Assembly (NCBI GenBank): GCA_964617955.1
Contig: CAZTXB010000008.1
Span: 62,001-126,000 of the forward strand
From: JABWCE01 sp964617955
Lineage (GTDB): Bacteria > Bacteroidota > Bacteroidia > NS11-12g > UBA9320
Direction: 5' to 3'
Length of the DNA: 64,000 nucleotides
Shown here: positions 26,400 through 35,788 of the stretch, piece by piece
Layout of the letters: the number at the start of each line of letters is the position of its first letter
Numbering within the stretch: the first letter of the stretch is position 1
Position numbers and translations under genes: made by a program
The notes under the pieces: generated by a model
What the model was told of the DNA's origin: nothing
Seen by the model: only the letters and a program-made list of their open reading frames with translations
The model's database searches: none

Positions 26400-28163
26400 T
26401 TAGTCCAACCCTAACACAAAAGGAACTCTGGCCTGTATGCCGGACTTTTTCGATAGAGAACGAATGCTTTTGTGTAAGGTGTAAAATTCTCCCAATTCGG
26501 CTTCAAGTGCCACGCGGGTTTGCTCTTCGCCCGTCAGTGCTGATAATATCTCATCAAAAGAACTGACCGGTTTGGGATATTCAACGATTTTATAGCTGCT
26601 TAATTTGGCTTTCCACTTTGCTATTTCTATGGCTTTATCCATTCCTCCCAGAACATCCACCAAATTCAATTTCTGTCCTTGCTCACCGGTCCAAACCCTG
26701 CCTTGCCCAATAGAATCAACCAAGTTTTTGTCCATAGCCCTTCCTTCAGCAACCCGTGTCAAAAATTTGTCATAAATTTTCTCAACTAAATTTTGTATCA
26801 CTATTTTTTCCTCTTCACGCAGAGGTCGGTCCACCCTTCCAAAGTCTGAAAATTCTCCGGTCTTCACATAATCGTAGTTGATGCCCAGCTTATCATTTAA
26901 TAGTTTTTGCATGTTAGGAACCAAACCAAACACACCTATGCTACCCGTCAATGTGTAGGGATGTGCCACAATGGTGTCAGCGGGGGCTGCAATATAGTAA
27001 CCACCCGATGCCGCTACCTCGGCCATCGAAACGATTAGAGGCTTCTTTTGCTTTAGCAAATTCAGCTCCCTCCATATTACATCACTGGCCTGGGCACTTC
27101 CTCCGGGTGAGTTAATGCGAAACACCACCGCTTTTACTTTCTCATCTTCTCTCAGTTTTCGGATTAATTCTGAAAATTTCTCGCTGCCTATTTGTTCCTT
27201 TTCGCCTTTGCCCATTACAATTTCACCATCGGCGTACACCACAGCAATTCTCGATTTAGAATCCCCTTCCTGGCGCTTGTAAGTCTTCTTGTATTTGTCG
27301 AGAGTAATGAAGGAAATGTCTTTTATTTTTTTATCCTTTAAACCCAACCTCATTTTTATGTCTTCAAGTACCTCGTCCTTATAGCTTAACTTGTCAACTA
27401 AACCACACTCCAAGGCCTGTTCGGTAGTTCTGGCCAGCCATTTTGTGGCAATTTCATCCACCCTCTCAGGACTCAGATTTCTGCTTTTCGCTATTTTACT
27501 GCCAAGATTGGACATGATGGATTTTAAATACTCCTGAATTTGCTTTTGATTTTCAGTGCTTAACTTATCCAGGATGAAAGGCTCAACTGCTCCTTTGAAT
27601 TTTCCGTGGCGAATCACCTGCATTTCAACCCCTAATTTATCCAGGGCATTTTTAAAAAAGGTCACATTGGCCGAAAGACCGTTGAACATGACTTCACCTT
27701 CCGGATTCAGAAACACCTTATCGGCCACTGAAGCCAAATAGTAGGTGTTTTCGTAATAATAGTCGGCATAGGCATACACAAACTTTTTAGAAGTTTTAAA
27801 ATCGAGCAAGGCTTCTCTGATTTCCTCAATTTTTGCAAAACCTGCCCCAATAAAAGTAATGTCAATAAAGATTCCTTTTATTTTTTCATCGGTTTTTGCA
27901 TGCTCTATGGAGGCCACTATTTCGTTTAAACCTACGGCCTTGCCAACATTTGGCGACACGCCTCCAAAAAGATTAAAAGGTTGTTCTACATCCTGATCAT
28001 TAATTGGATAGTTAAAATTTAATTTGAGGACCGAATTGCTTTCCAAGGTCACCTCATCTGACGAATAACTGGCTCCCACCCCAATCAAAATGATAAAGAA
28101 CAGAATAATAAGGATGATATAGGCCGTAATGGCTGCAAATACGTATTTGAAGAATTGTTTCAT
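26400..28163 (-). CDS. sppA: Signal peptide peptidase SppA (long form)
   Basis: SppA degrades signal peptides left in the inner membrane. One N-terminal membrane segment (about residues 13-32) anchors two tandem S49 domains. The catalytic Lys is in RHGKFKGAVEPF (188 or 190) of the first domain and the nucleophile is Ser386 in VAASGGYYIAAPAD of the second, the split arrangement known for the 67-kDa form. Length 587 fits. It follows the T9SS gene's start by 50 bases on the same strand. Confidence 0.93.
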   Translation of the reverse strand: MKQFFKYVFAAITAYIILIILFFIILIGVGASYSSDEVTLESNSVLKLNFNYPINDQDVEQPFNLFGGVSPNVGKAVGLNEIVASIEHAKTDEKIKGIFIDITFIGAGFAKIEEIREALLDFKTSKKFVYAYADYYYENTYYLASVADKVFLNPEGEVMFNGLSANVTFFKNALDKLGVEMQVIRHGKFKGAVEPFILDKLSTENQKQIQEYLKSIMSNLGSKIAKSRNLSPERVDEIATKWLARTTEQALECGLVDKLSYKDEVLEDIKMRLGLKDKKIKDISFITLDKYKKTYKRQEGDSKSRIAVVYADGEIVMGKGEKEQIGSEKFSELIRKLREDEKVKAVVFRINSPGGSAQASDVIWRELNLLKQKKPLIVSMAEVAASGGYYIAAPADTIVAHPYTLTGSIGVFGLVPNMQKLLNDKLGINYDYVKTGEFSDFGRVDRPLREEEKIVIQNLVEKIYDKFLTRVAEGRAMDKNLVDSIGQGRVWTGEQGQKLNLVDVLGGMDKAIEIAKWKAKLSSYKIVEYPKPVSSFDEILSALTGEEQTRVALEAELGEFYTLHKSIRSLSKKSGIQARVPFVLGLD

Positions 28164-28383
28164 ATGTGACTGTAACTATTATTTTTATCTTACCAGCCTC
28201 TCAATTCTCAGATAAGCCGGCCGACAAAGTAAAGCCCATAATTTTAAATCAATTTTTCATTATCGTTTAACCCTAAAATTATTTCGGTAAAGGGTTATAA
28301 CAATTTAATTAACAGAGTTAATGACTGACTTCTGCCTTTTTTCTTTTAAAAAAGTAAGGTTTTTACATAATAACGACACCTTT

Positions 28384-30597
28384 TTACAGTGCGATTCTCG
28401 CCGAGAGGTAAATATTTCTACCTGGCCCATTGATGCCGGAGGCAAATACTCTGTAATTGGTGTCCAAAATGTTTTCAATGCCACCCTGAACCGCAAACAT
28501 AGCATTGGCCCGGTACCCTAATCGTAAGTTCAAGGTCATCCAGGCAGGCATTCCGCCCTTGGGTGCATAATTCTGGTTGTCCTCACCACTGTTTGAATAT
28601 TTGTCGATTGGTTTTTTTCCATTAAATAACAAAAAGAACTCCCCAGAAAACTTTCCGTAGGTGTGCAAATACCCGAGATTGCATGTTAAAGGGGATATGT
28701 GGTCAAGGGGCTGTTTATTCCCCTGATTTTTTACATAACCCTCCGTATAGTTTAGGTTTCCATAAATTTGGCCATCCTGAATCAGGTTTCCAACCACCGA
28801 TAGAGATGCCCCCTTAATAGAGGCCTCTTTGCTGTTTTTGTTGGAATACACCTTGCTTTTCACCTTGTCGTCATTGTAAAACACAGAGTCCTGCCCATTT
28901 AAGGTCGAAGGGGATGTGGTGATGGCATTGTAAAAATAAGTATACCACACTGAAGCTTCTATCCGGATGGTTTCTATAGGCTTAAAGCTAATACCAAGCT
29001 CATTGCTCCAGGTTTGCTCAGGCTTTAGATTTGGGTTTGGGACCATCACATAACCTGAAGTATTGTCAAATATTTTGGAAAGGTCATCGATGTTTGGAAC
29101 CCTGAAACCGGTGGAACTGAGCAAGGATAGTTTTAACCTTTCAATAGGATTATAGATAGCCCCTATATAGCCCGAATAAACTGTATTTCTTTGTTCAACT
29201 TCGGTCACCGGCAAGTGAAAGAAGCTGTTGTTTACCACCTCCGATTTTAATACCGATCTGCCCAGGCGCCCCCCGTCGTTGATGGTGAATTTTTTATTCA
29301 CCAAAAAGGTATGGGTATAGTAAATCGCTTGATGAACAAGGGTGTTTCTCCCATCGGGATATCTTGTGCTTATGGAGGAATCTTTATTGGTCCTGATATT
29401 CAAACTAAAGGCTGTGGATTTTAAGGTGTTGGCCTGCCCGTCAAACCCAAATCTAAGTTTATGATTGCCTCTGATATTTTTTTGAAAATCGAGGTTATAG
29501 CCCAGCACCCCCACCCTTTCGATTCTTGTATCGAGCTTCTCGTTTCCGAAATTTCTCGACACCCGGCTCTCCTCAATCTTTTGGCCACTCAGGCCAAGGT
29601 GAATCAGGTTAAATCCCAGTTTATTTTTTAAGGTGAAATCATAAGCAGTTAACACCCTTGTTTGAGGTCCGTAATACCATTCTGCAAAGCGGGGTTTACC
29701 GTTTCTCATTTCTGTAAGTCGGTCGTAACGTGGAATATTACTAGAATTTGAAAATTGAATATTTATTTGGTGATCGGCGTAGGCATTGGGTTTGTACAAA
29801 AATTTCTGCAACACATCCATTTGCTTATAGGCACTTATGGCCTGTACATAAGGGTTTTGATTTACTACGGTGGAGTCCTTTCCATCGATATGGGCAGCAT
29901 ACTGATTTCTTAAACCGAATAGGGTATCGTAAAAGGGATTCTTATTTTTTCCCATCCTTAAATCCCCAAAAGCATTAAAACTTAAAGCTGTTAAACTGGC
30001 ACATTTTTTAAAACCAAGGTTAAAATTCACATGAGTACTCAATCCCTGATTAACCGTGCTGTATCTCTGCATAAAATTAACCGAAAGTGGGTTCCCCTTG
30101 CCCGAGTACAATTGTGGGGTACGTGTTCTAAAGTGAAGGGTTCCGCCCAAGGCATCGCTGCCATAAATGGTTGAAGATGAGCCGAATAATACTTCAACCC
30201 TGTCGAGTATACTCGGATCTATGGTGATGATATTTTGGAGGTGCCCTCCCCTGTAAATAAGGTTGTTCATCCTCACGCCATCGATAACCATCAAAACCCT
30301 GCTGGCCTCAAATCCGCGAATAATTGGACTCCCCCCTCCCTGCTGACTTTTTTGAACCAAAATTTGCCCTGTGTTGGAAAGTATATCGGCTGTGGTTTGG
30401 GGGTTGCTAAACTGAATTTGTTTGATGTTTAATACCAAAATTTGATAAGCGACTTTGCGCTTCATCTCCTCCGTTTTATTGGCCGATACCACAATTTCAT
30501 CCAATTGTATGGATTTTTTAATACTGTCGGAGGTCCATTGTGCCCTCCCTTCAAAAACTACACAAAACGTTATGATTAAAAAGATTAACTGTCTCAT
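28384..30597 (-). CDS. TonB-dependent outer membrane receptor, possibly heme type
   Basis: Signal peptide (to about FEGRAQ), then a TonB-box-like LDEIVVSANK, a plug domain (ADILSNTGQILVQKSQQGGG, SPIIRGFEASRVLMVIDGVR), and a 22-strand barrel ending in IYLSARIAL. The barrel has FRVP and, 25 residues later, NPNLKPE, which resemble the FRAP and NPNL motifs of heme and hemoglobin receptors. SNIPRYDRL and EWYYGPQTR also fit that group. No hmu or other heme genes are near, so the substrate is a weak guess. There is no carboxypeptidase-like N-terminal domain. Confidence 0.85.
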   Translation of the reverse strand: MRQLIFLIITFCVVFEGRAQWTSDSIKKSIQLDEIVVSANKTEEMKRKVAYQILVLNIKQIQFSNPQTTADILSNTGQILVQKSQQGGGSPIIRGFEASRVLMVIDGVRMNNLIYRGGHLQNIITIDPSILDRVEVLFGSSSTIYGSDALGGTLHFRTRTPQLYSGKGNPLSVNFMQRYSTVNQGLSTHVNFNLGFKKCASLTALSFNAFGDLRMGKNKNPFYDTLFGLRNQYAAHIDGKDSTVVNQNPYVQAISAYKQMDVLQKFLYKPNAYADHQINIQFSNSSNIPRYDRLTEMRNGKPRFAEWYYGPQTRVLTAYDFTLKNKLGFNLIHLGLSGQKIEESRVSRNFGNEKLDTRIERVGVLGYNLDFQKNIRGNHKLRFGFDGQANTLKSTAFSLNIRTNKDSSISTRYPDGRNTLVHQAIYYTHTFLVNKKFTINDGGRLGRSVLKSEVVNNSFFHLPVTEVEQRNTVYSGYIGAIYNPIERLKLSLLSSTGFRVPNIDDLSKIFDNTSGYVMVPNPNLKPEQTWSNELGISFKPIETIRIEASVWYTYFYNAITTSPSTLNGQDSVFYNDDKVKSKVYSNKNSKEASIKGASLSVVGNLIQDGQIYGNLNYTEGYVKNQGNKQPLDHISPLTCNLGYLHTYGKFSGEFFLLFNGKKPIDKYSNSGEDNQNYAPKGGMPAWMTLNLRLGYRANAMFAVQGGIENILDTNYRVFASGINGPGRNIYLSARIAL

Positions 30598-30703
30598 TAA
30601 AGAATTAATAAATAAAAATTAAAAAATGCCGGAATTAGTACGAAGTTCTACGCCAGAGCTGTATTTCAAACTTAATAGCAAGGCCCGAACTGGGCCCTCA
30701 GGG

Positions 30704-31207
30704 TTAATTCAGCAGATTTTTTGGCGGAGGAATCTTGATGGCATGATACCCCGGAAGAACCTCCAAGGTCACTTCGCCGTGAAATAAAAAATTGCCCGCT
30801 ATAAGATTTGAAGAAAAATGGTCGACCAATAGGGTTTCTAAATATGGGATTTTGACGGAAGTTTTTGAATGGGATGCATGTGAGGACTCTTCATCCTTTA
30901 ATAATTTTGCAAACATTTTAAACAGAGAAGCTTCCTTCTTGTCCTCAATGGCTAAAACCCTAACTATAGCACCATCATGGGTTTTGCTTTTAATGTCAAA
31001 GAGTTTCCCTTCCCATCTTATTTCTTTTCCTTGTCTCAACAAATGTGTTTCGAAGTACTTCAGAGGAATCATTAGCTCCACTTGATTTAATTTTTCTTCT
31101 TCCATTTGATAATGGATGACCATTTGGGCTACATTGAAAATGGCCATATGGCCCAGCAGGTAAAATACCATGACTCCCAACAACACATATGAAATCTTTT
31201 TTCTCAA
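30704..31207 (-). CDS. Membrane-anchored hypothetical protein
   Basis: I do not recognise this 167-residue protein. One membrane segment near the N-terminus (ISYVLLGVMVFYLLGHMAIF) lacks a clear cleavage site, so the protein is probably anchored with its C-terminal part outside. The soluble part contains the charged EEEKLNQVELMIPLKYFETH, a region with two His in SSHASHSKTSVKIPYLETLL, and ends in IPPPKNLLN. It stands 106 bases before the TonB-dependent receptor on the same strand, so the two are probably co-expressed. Confidence 0.55.
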   Translation of the reverse strand: MRKKISYVLLGVMVFYLLGHMAIFNVAQMVIHYQMEEEKLNQVELMIPLKYFETHLLRQGKEIRWEGKLFDIKSKTHDGAIVRVLAIEDKKEASLFKMFAKLLKDEESSHASHSKTSVKIPYLETLLVDHFSSNLIAGNFLFHGEVTLEVLPGYHAIKIPPPKNLLN

Positions 31208-31417
31208 GCTTAAAAATCATGCAACTTTACAATAAATATTTTCGAATTGGTAAAAGAATTTATAATCGTTTTCCGCTTTCAAAAGCCCTCCTTTGTCATA
31301 GAATGGAATTGGCTTGAAATTTAGTCCTTAAGCATGACTCGCGTATCCCTTCAAAAGAACGTGTTCTCCATTGATCAATGTCGGTTTAATAATTGTTGGC
31401 GTATCCACTTTAATACG

Positions 31418-31605
31418 TCAGGATTGTTTAATTTCGCAGCAGAGAAGTAAGTGTAAGGGAATCCCGTGAAATCCGGGAACAGTGCCCGCTGCTGTAAGTT
31501 CTTAATTGTTTAGCCCTCTAAAGCCACTGTCGTTTTGACTTTAAAATGATGGGAAGGCGGCTAATTAAAGTAAAAGGGAACGAGTCAGAAAACCTGCTTA
31601 TTTTT
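31418..31605 (+). ncRNA. Cobalamin (B12) riboswitch
   Basis: The leader carries conserved blocks of the cobalamin aptamer in the right order: AAGGGAATCCCGTGAAATCC (31455-31474), GGGAACAGTGCCCGCTGCTG immediately after, GCCACTGT, GGGAAGGCGG (31551-31560) and GTCAGAAAACCTGC (31584-31597). The gene it precedes is a BtuB-like receptor, the expected target. Ends are approximate because the 5' part (paired stem P1 near GTCAGG) is less conserved. Adenosyl- or other cobalamin binding should lower expression of the operon. Confidence 0.92.
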
Positions 31606-31617
31606 TTACTGTATTTT

Positions 31618-31643
31618 TTTCGAATGTATTCGAAAGGCTTTCG
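31618..31643 (+). promoter_or_regulatory. Possible riboswitch expression platform
   Basis: Two hairpins share bases 31629-31635: TTTCGAA with TTCGAAA (31618-31635, four-base loop), and CGAAAG with CTTTCG (31631-31643). They cannot form together. Both lie between the aptamer and the ATG at 31665, where a switch acting on translation would sit. This is inference from base pairing only. Confidence 0.35.
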
Positions 31644-31664
31644 GGACTAAAAGCAAAAGTATTG

Positions 31665-33599
31665 ATGAACAAAACGCTGTTTGTAGGTATTTCACTTTTT
31701 TACTTTTTACCTCTCCATGGGCAGGTGGATACCCTCATGGGAAAAAATTTGAGAGGAATTTCGATTGTGGCCGAAAGAAGCGAGGTGTTCAGAACCGGAA
31801 GCCGTAAAGACCTTACCGACAGCCTGCTTAAAGTCGCATTCAACTCCTTGCCACTAGCCGGCTTGCTCGATGCTTCTTCGGGTTTGGTGGTTCATAGCTA
31901 CGGCCCGGGTGTACTGGCTTCCTCTTCACTCAGAGGTGGTAACGCGCAGCAAACGGCGTTAACCTGGAATGGTATGACGCTGAATAGTCCGGTAAACGGT
32001 CAAATTGACTTAAATTTAATTCAGAGTTTTTTGTTTGAAGAAGTAGCCCTTTTGCCGGGAATGAACGGCAGCCTTCAGGGAAGTGGGGCTGTGAGCGGAG
32101 GCATCGCTCTTAACAGTACCACATTGAGAAAACATGGTTTTTCGATTGAAGCCCAACAATCGGCCGGCAGTTTTGGAAGAATAGGAAGCGGCTTAAAATT
32201 AAACCATTCCACCAAACGATGGACGCAGCAATCCAGAATCTTTATATCTCAAGTTAACAATGCTTATGCCTTTAGGAATTATACTGAGCCCGGGCATCCC
32301 ATACAAAAATTAAAAAATGCCAAAGGTTCGGGTTTTACCGGCTTACATGAGACCGGCTATTTTTCAAAAAGGACGGGCTCCTTTAAACTGAGCTATTGGC
32401 TGAGTTCAGCTGACCGGGAAATTCCCCCCACTTTGCTGATGCAGGATTCAGAGGCCGATCAAAAGGATGTAACCCACAGGATACTTGGGTCATGGGACAG
32501 AGATTTCAAGATGGTTTTACTAAAACTGCGGTCATTTTATCAAAATGATTTCTTGCAATATCAAAATGCACCACAGCGCACCCATTCCATTTCTCAATCC
32601 TTCTTCCTAAGCCATGATGCCGAAATGCGTTTCAAATTTTTCAAACATTCAAACACAGCCATGGGTCTTGTTCAAACCCACGCCAAAGCCAATGTGACAA
32701 ATTATGACCCAAGCGACACCTCTCTGTTAAATCAGTCGACAAGAAATCAATGGGTCCTGTGGATGAGTCACATTCAGCGCCTTAACCGGCTCCGATCCGA
32801 GTTGTCGGCATCGGTTCGGCGCGAAATAATTGACGGCCACGCCATACCCTTTATGGCCTGCGTCGGATTTAAAACCTTTGTCAATAAAAACTTTTCTGTT
32901 TATGGTCAAATCAATAAGGTTTATCGCATACCTACCCTCAACGACCTTCATTGGGCGCCGGGCGGCAACCCAGACCTAAAACCTGAATTTGGATGGTGCC
33001 GTGAGATGACTCTGGATTTTCAGAAAACAAAAAACAAACTGTCAAGCTACTTAGCCATCACCACCTACCATCGCGAAATTCATAATTGGATCATTTGGCA
33101 GCCGGTTTCAAATACCGTTTGGTCGCCCTTTAATATTGGCAAAGTGGTAAGCCAGGGCATGGAATGGCGCTCAAAATTAAACTTTCAATGGACTGCCAAG
33201 CTCTCAGGAATAGTGATGTTTAACTTCGATTATATCCAATCTCAAAATAGGGAAAAAAGCAGCGTGAATTACGAAAAACAGCTCTTGTATGTCCCTTCTT
33301 ATAAATCAAGTGGCTTTATTGGATTTATTTATCGCCAAACCAAGGTCCTCGTTCAATCTCAGTTCACGGGATTGCGATACATTGATTCTGACAACGACGC
33401 GTCATTGCCCAATTACCTGGTATTAAACGTGATGGGATCACATCAGCTCGAGCTACAACAGTTTACCCTGAATACTTTTTTGAGACTCCATAATGTGCTT
33501 AACACCACCTACGAGTCAGTTGCCTACCGGCCCATGCCGGGTTTCAATTTTGAATTAGGCCTTAACCTTCTTATAAAATCTTTTAAACGCACCCCATGA
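31665..33599 (+). CDS. BtuB-like TonB-dependent cobalamin receptor
   Basis: A TonB-dependent receptor of 644 residues placed directly under the cobalamin riboswitch, hence the B12 assignment. Signal peptide to about LPLHGQ; plug domain with LLDASSGLVVHSYGPGVLAS and SLRGGNAQQTALTWNGMTLN, LLPGMNGSLQGSGAVSGGI; then a barrel with YRIPTLNDLHW, GGNPDLKPEFGW and the final NFELGLNLL. It starts at ATG 31665 (a TTG one codon earlier is also open). Its last bases overlap the start of the next gene by four (ATGA), so translation is coupled. Confidence 0.88.
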   Translation: MNKTLFVGISLFYFLPLHGQVDTLMGKNLRGISIVAERSEVFRTGSRKDLTDSLLKVAFNSLPLAGLLDASSGLVVHSYGPGVLASSSLRGGNAQQTALTWNGMTLNSPVNGQIDLNLIQSFLFEEVALLPGMNGSLQGSGAVSGGIALNSTTLRKHGFSIEAQQSAGSFGRIGSGLKLNHSTKRWTQQSRIFISQVNNAYAFRNYTEPGHPIQKLKNAKGSGFTGLHETGYFSKRTGSFKLSYWLSSADREIPPTLLMQDSEADQKDVTHRILGSWDRDFKMVLLKLRSFYQNDFLQYQNAPQRTHSISQSFFLSHDAEMRFKFFKHSNTAMGLVQTHAKANVTNYDPSDTSLLNQSTRNQWVLWMSHIQRLNRLRSELSASVRREIIDGHAIPFMACVGFKTFVNKNFSVYGQINKVYRIPTLNDLHWAPGGNPDLKPEFGWCREMTLDFQKTKNKLSSYLAITTYHREIHNWIIWQPVSNTVWSPFNIGKVVSQGMEWRSKLNFQWTAKLSGIVMFNFDYIQSQNREKSSVNYEKQLLYVPSYKSSGFIGFIYRQTKVLVQSQFTGLRYIDSDNDASLPNYLVLNVMGSHQLELQQFTLNTFLRLHNVLNTTYESVAYRPMPGFNFELGLNLLIKSFKRTP

Positions 33600-34585
33600 A
33601 ATTAAGCATCGTCTTATCCTTTGTCTTTTTAACTTTTCAAAACTATGCACAATATGCACCTGCAGCCGGAAAAGCCGGAAGCAGCGCCTTAAACAAGGAT
33701 TCTTCAATTTTTGTGAATTGGGCAAAAAAATGCAAGGTTTACAGGGGTTGGAAAAATATAGCGCAAAAAGATTCGGGCTTCGCCACTATTGGCGATAGCA
33801 CTTCGGCCATGGGTAAGGCAGGTGAGAATGGCATTGTAAGTTTGGGCGACAGCGGTTTTGCCATTTGCGAATTTTTTAACCCCATCCGGAATGGGGTCGG
33901 CTGGGATTTTGCAGTTTTCGAAAACACCTTTATCGACAGTTTTTTAGAATTGGCTTTTGTTGAAGTGAGCTCCGACGGCAAAAGGTTTTTTAGGTTTCCA
34001 TCTCATTCGCTGAGCGACACGCAAATGCAAACAGGGCCTTTTGGATATACCAGGCCTGAAAAAATCAACAACCTCGCAGGCAAATACAGGCTAGGTTTCG
34101 GCACACCATTCGACTTGAGCGACCTCCCCGATTACAAGGATCTGGATAAAAATTCGGTACGCTTCATTAAACTTTTGGATGTGGTAGGCAGCCTAAACCC
34201 CAAATATGCAGCCTATGATACATCAGGAAGAAAAATAAATGACCCCTGGCCAACCCCGTTTGCCTCTTCAGGTTTCGATCTCGATGCCATCGGCGTGATT
34301 CACGAAAACCCAGTCTCTGAAATTGTGAGTTTCCCAAAAAACTCATTGGTTGCCTGGCCTAATCCCTTGCAAAATGAAGAGATACTTCGTGTCAGAAATA
34401 CAAGTTTGTCTGCATTGAATTTTGAAATTTTTAACGCCGTGGGCATAAAAATAATGGATTTAAAAAACCAACCCATTCAAGAGATTTATGAGGTTTCGGC
34501 CAACTTTATACCCCGCGGGGTTTTTATGATAAGATGTACCGACATGCAACACTCAACGTTTCTTTTTAAGGGAATTAAATTATAA
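33596..34585 (+). CDS. T9SS-exported surface protein of the B12 operon
   Basis: A 329-residue protein with a signal peptide (to about NYAQYAP). The central part has GFAICEFFNPIRNGVGWDFA, VFENTF and LAFVEVSSDGKRFFRFPSHS. I recall this pattern in cell-surface proteins found beside cobalamin transport genes in several phyla. The last 80 residues (AWPNPLQNEEILRV, ending FLFKGIKL) are a type A T9SS sorting domain, so the protein should be displayed on the surface. Probably a B12-binding or capture partner of the receptor; that role is inferred from the operon. Confidence 0.75.
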   Translation: MKLSIVLSFVFLTFQNYAQYAPAAGKAGSSALNKDSSIFVNWAKKCKVYRGWKNIAQKDSGFATIGDSTSAMGKAGENGIVSLGDSGFAICEFFNPIRNGVGWDFAVFENTFIDSFLELAFVEVSSDGKRFFRFPSHSLSDTQMQTGPFGYTRPEKINNLAGKYRLGFGTPFDLSDLPDYKDLDKNSVRFIKLLDVVGSLNPKYAAYDTSGRKINDPWPTPFASSGFDLDAIGVIHENPVSEIVSFPKNSLVAWPNPLQNEEILRVRNTSLSALNFEIFNAVGIKIMDLKNQPIQEIYEVSANFIPRGVFMIRCTDMQHSTFLFKGIKL

Positions 34586-34590
34586 AAAAA

Positions 34591-35664
34591 ATGATCTTCT
34601 TTTCTGATTTTTCGAAATCCTTCCTTCCACTTTTTGAAAAGACGGTAATCCTAAGCTTTTTGATTTTTATGGGCGCTTGTAAAGAGAAACCAACTGAAAA
34701 TGTAAACACAACAATTCCAAAAGGTCAGGGCCTTTTTGTGGTAAATGAAGGCACTTTTGGGCTTGGCAACGCCGGCTTATATTATTTGAATCTGGAAAAT
34801 GAAAATAAAAATTCCGGTCTGGAATTGTTTAAGGCCAATAACAACAGACCCTTAGGAGATGTATTTCAAAGCATGGCCCTGATCAATGGCAAGCTTTGGT
34901 TGGTTGTGAACAATTCGGGCAAGGTAGAAGTACTTAATCCCGACAACCTTAAATCGGAAGCTATAATCAAAGGACTGCAATCGCCAAGATACGCCTTACA
35001 GGTTTCACCTGAAAAAGTTTATATATCCGATTTATACGCCAACGCCATTAGCATTGTCAATACACAATCGATGAGTAAAACTGGGGAGATTAAATGCAAA
35101 GGCTGGACAGAGGAAATGATACTTTACGAAGGCAAGGTTTGGGTAACCAATCATGAATCGAATTACCTGTATGTTGTAGACCCCGCTTCAAACACTTTGT
35201 CCGACAGTATTAAATTGGCCTTTGGAGTTTCGGGTTTGTTGGGCGATAAAGAAGGCAAAATTTGGGTGCTTTGCTCAGGCGATGCCATAAAAAAACAAAC
35301 CGGCGGCTTGTTTTCCATCAACCCAAAAACCATGAAAGTTGAAAAAAAATGGCTGTTCAGTCAGCCAGATTTCAACCCGATCAAACTCAGGCAAAACCCA
35401 AGCGAAGACAGTTTGTTTTTTATTTACCAAGGCGTTTTTGGGTTTTCGAAAAACAGCACTTCACTTCCTGCAAACGCCTTCATTCAGCAAGGCAGCGGGT
35501 CGTCCTTTTACGGACTCACCATCCACGCGGGAACAGGTCATTTTTATGTGGCCGATGCCGCCGATTTTGTGAGCAAAGGAAACATCAGAATATACTCCCG
35601 TGCGGGATTTTTTATAAAATCGCACAAGGTCGGAGTGGTACCCGGCGAATTTTTATGGTGGTAA
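34591..35664 (+). CDS. BtuG-like surface beta-propeller lipoprotein
   Basis: Signal peptide with lipobox FMGAC (Cys30), then a seven-blade type propeller of the YncE/DUF5074 kind, seen as repeated units such as KLWLVVNNSGKVEVLNPDNL, KVYISDLYANAISIVNTQSM and KVWVTNHESNYLYVVDPASN. In Bacteroides, BtuG is a surface propeller lipoprotein that captures cobalamin and hands it to BtuB; the operon here has the same partners and control. The end RAGFFIKSHKVGVVPGEFLW is typical of this family. Six bases separate it from the previous gene. Confidence 0.78.
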   Translation: MIFFSDFSKSFLPLFEKTVILSFLIFMGACKEKPTENVNTTIPKGQGLFVVNEGTFGLGNAGLYYLNLENENKNSGLELFKANNNRPLGDVFQSMALINGKLWLVVNNSGKVEVLNPDNLKSEAIIKGLQSPRYALQVSPEKVYISDLYANAISIVNTQSMSKTGEIKCKGWTEEMILYEGKVWVTNHESNYLYVVDPASNTLSDSIKLAFGVSGLLGDKEGKIWVLCSGDAIKKQTGGLFSINPKTMKVEKKWLFSQPDFNPIKLRQNPSEDSLFFIYQGVFGFSKNSTSLPANAFIQQGSGSSFYGLTIHAGTGHFYVADAADFVSKGNIRIYSRAGFFIKSHKVGVVPGEFLWW

Positions 35665-35726
35665 CTTTTTAAAGGGTTTAATCTAAAATTATTCACCTGA
35701 AGGGGTGTGTAAAGATTTTTTTTGAA

Positions 35727-35761
35727 TTGCTAACAAAACCGCTTTATTCAGAATAAATTTG
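35727..35761 (+). promoter_or_regulatory. mreB operon promoter
   Basis: TAAATTTG (35754-35761) matches TAnnTTTG. A TTG at 35727-35729 could be the -33 element with a rather long spacing of 24 bases. The box ends 27 bases before the mreB ATG. Confidence 0.45.
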
Positions 35762-35788
35762 TGGAATTTTTAAACACAACTCGCTTTA

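Noticed and set aside
31219..31317. 32-codon frame before the riboswitch
   Set aside because: Short, no ribosome binding site or promoter, no recognisable sequence.
35694..35723. CACC/GGTG stem followed by a T run after the BtuG-like gene
   Set aside because: Four base pairs, and the T run is eight bases away from the stem.
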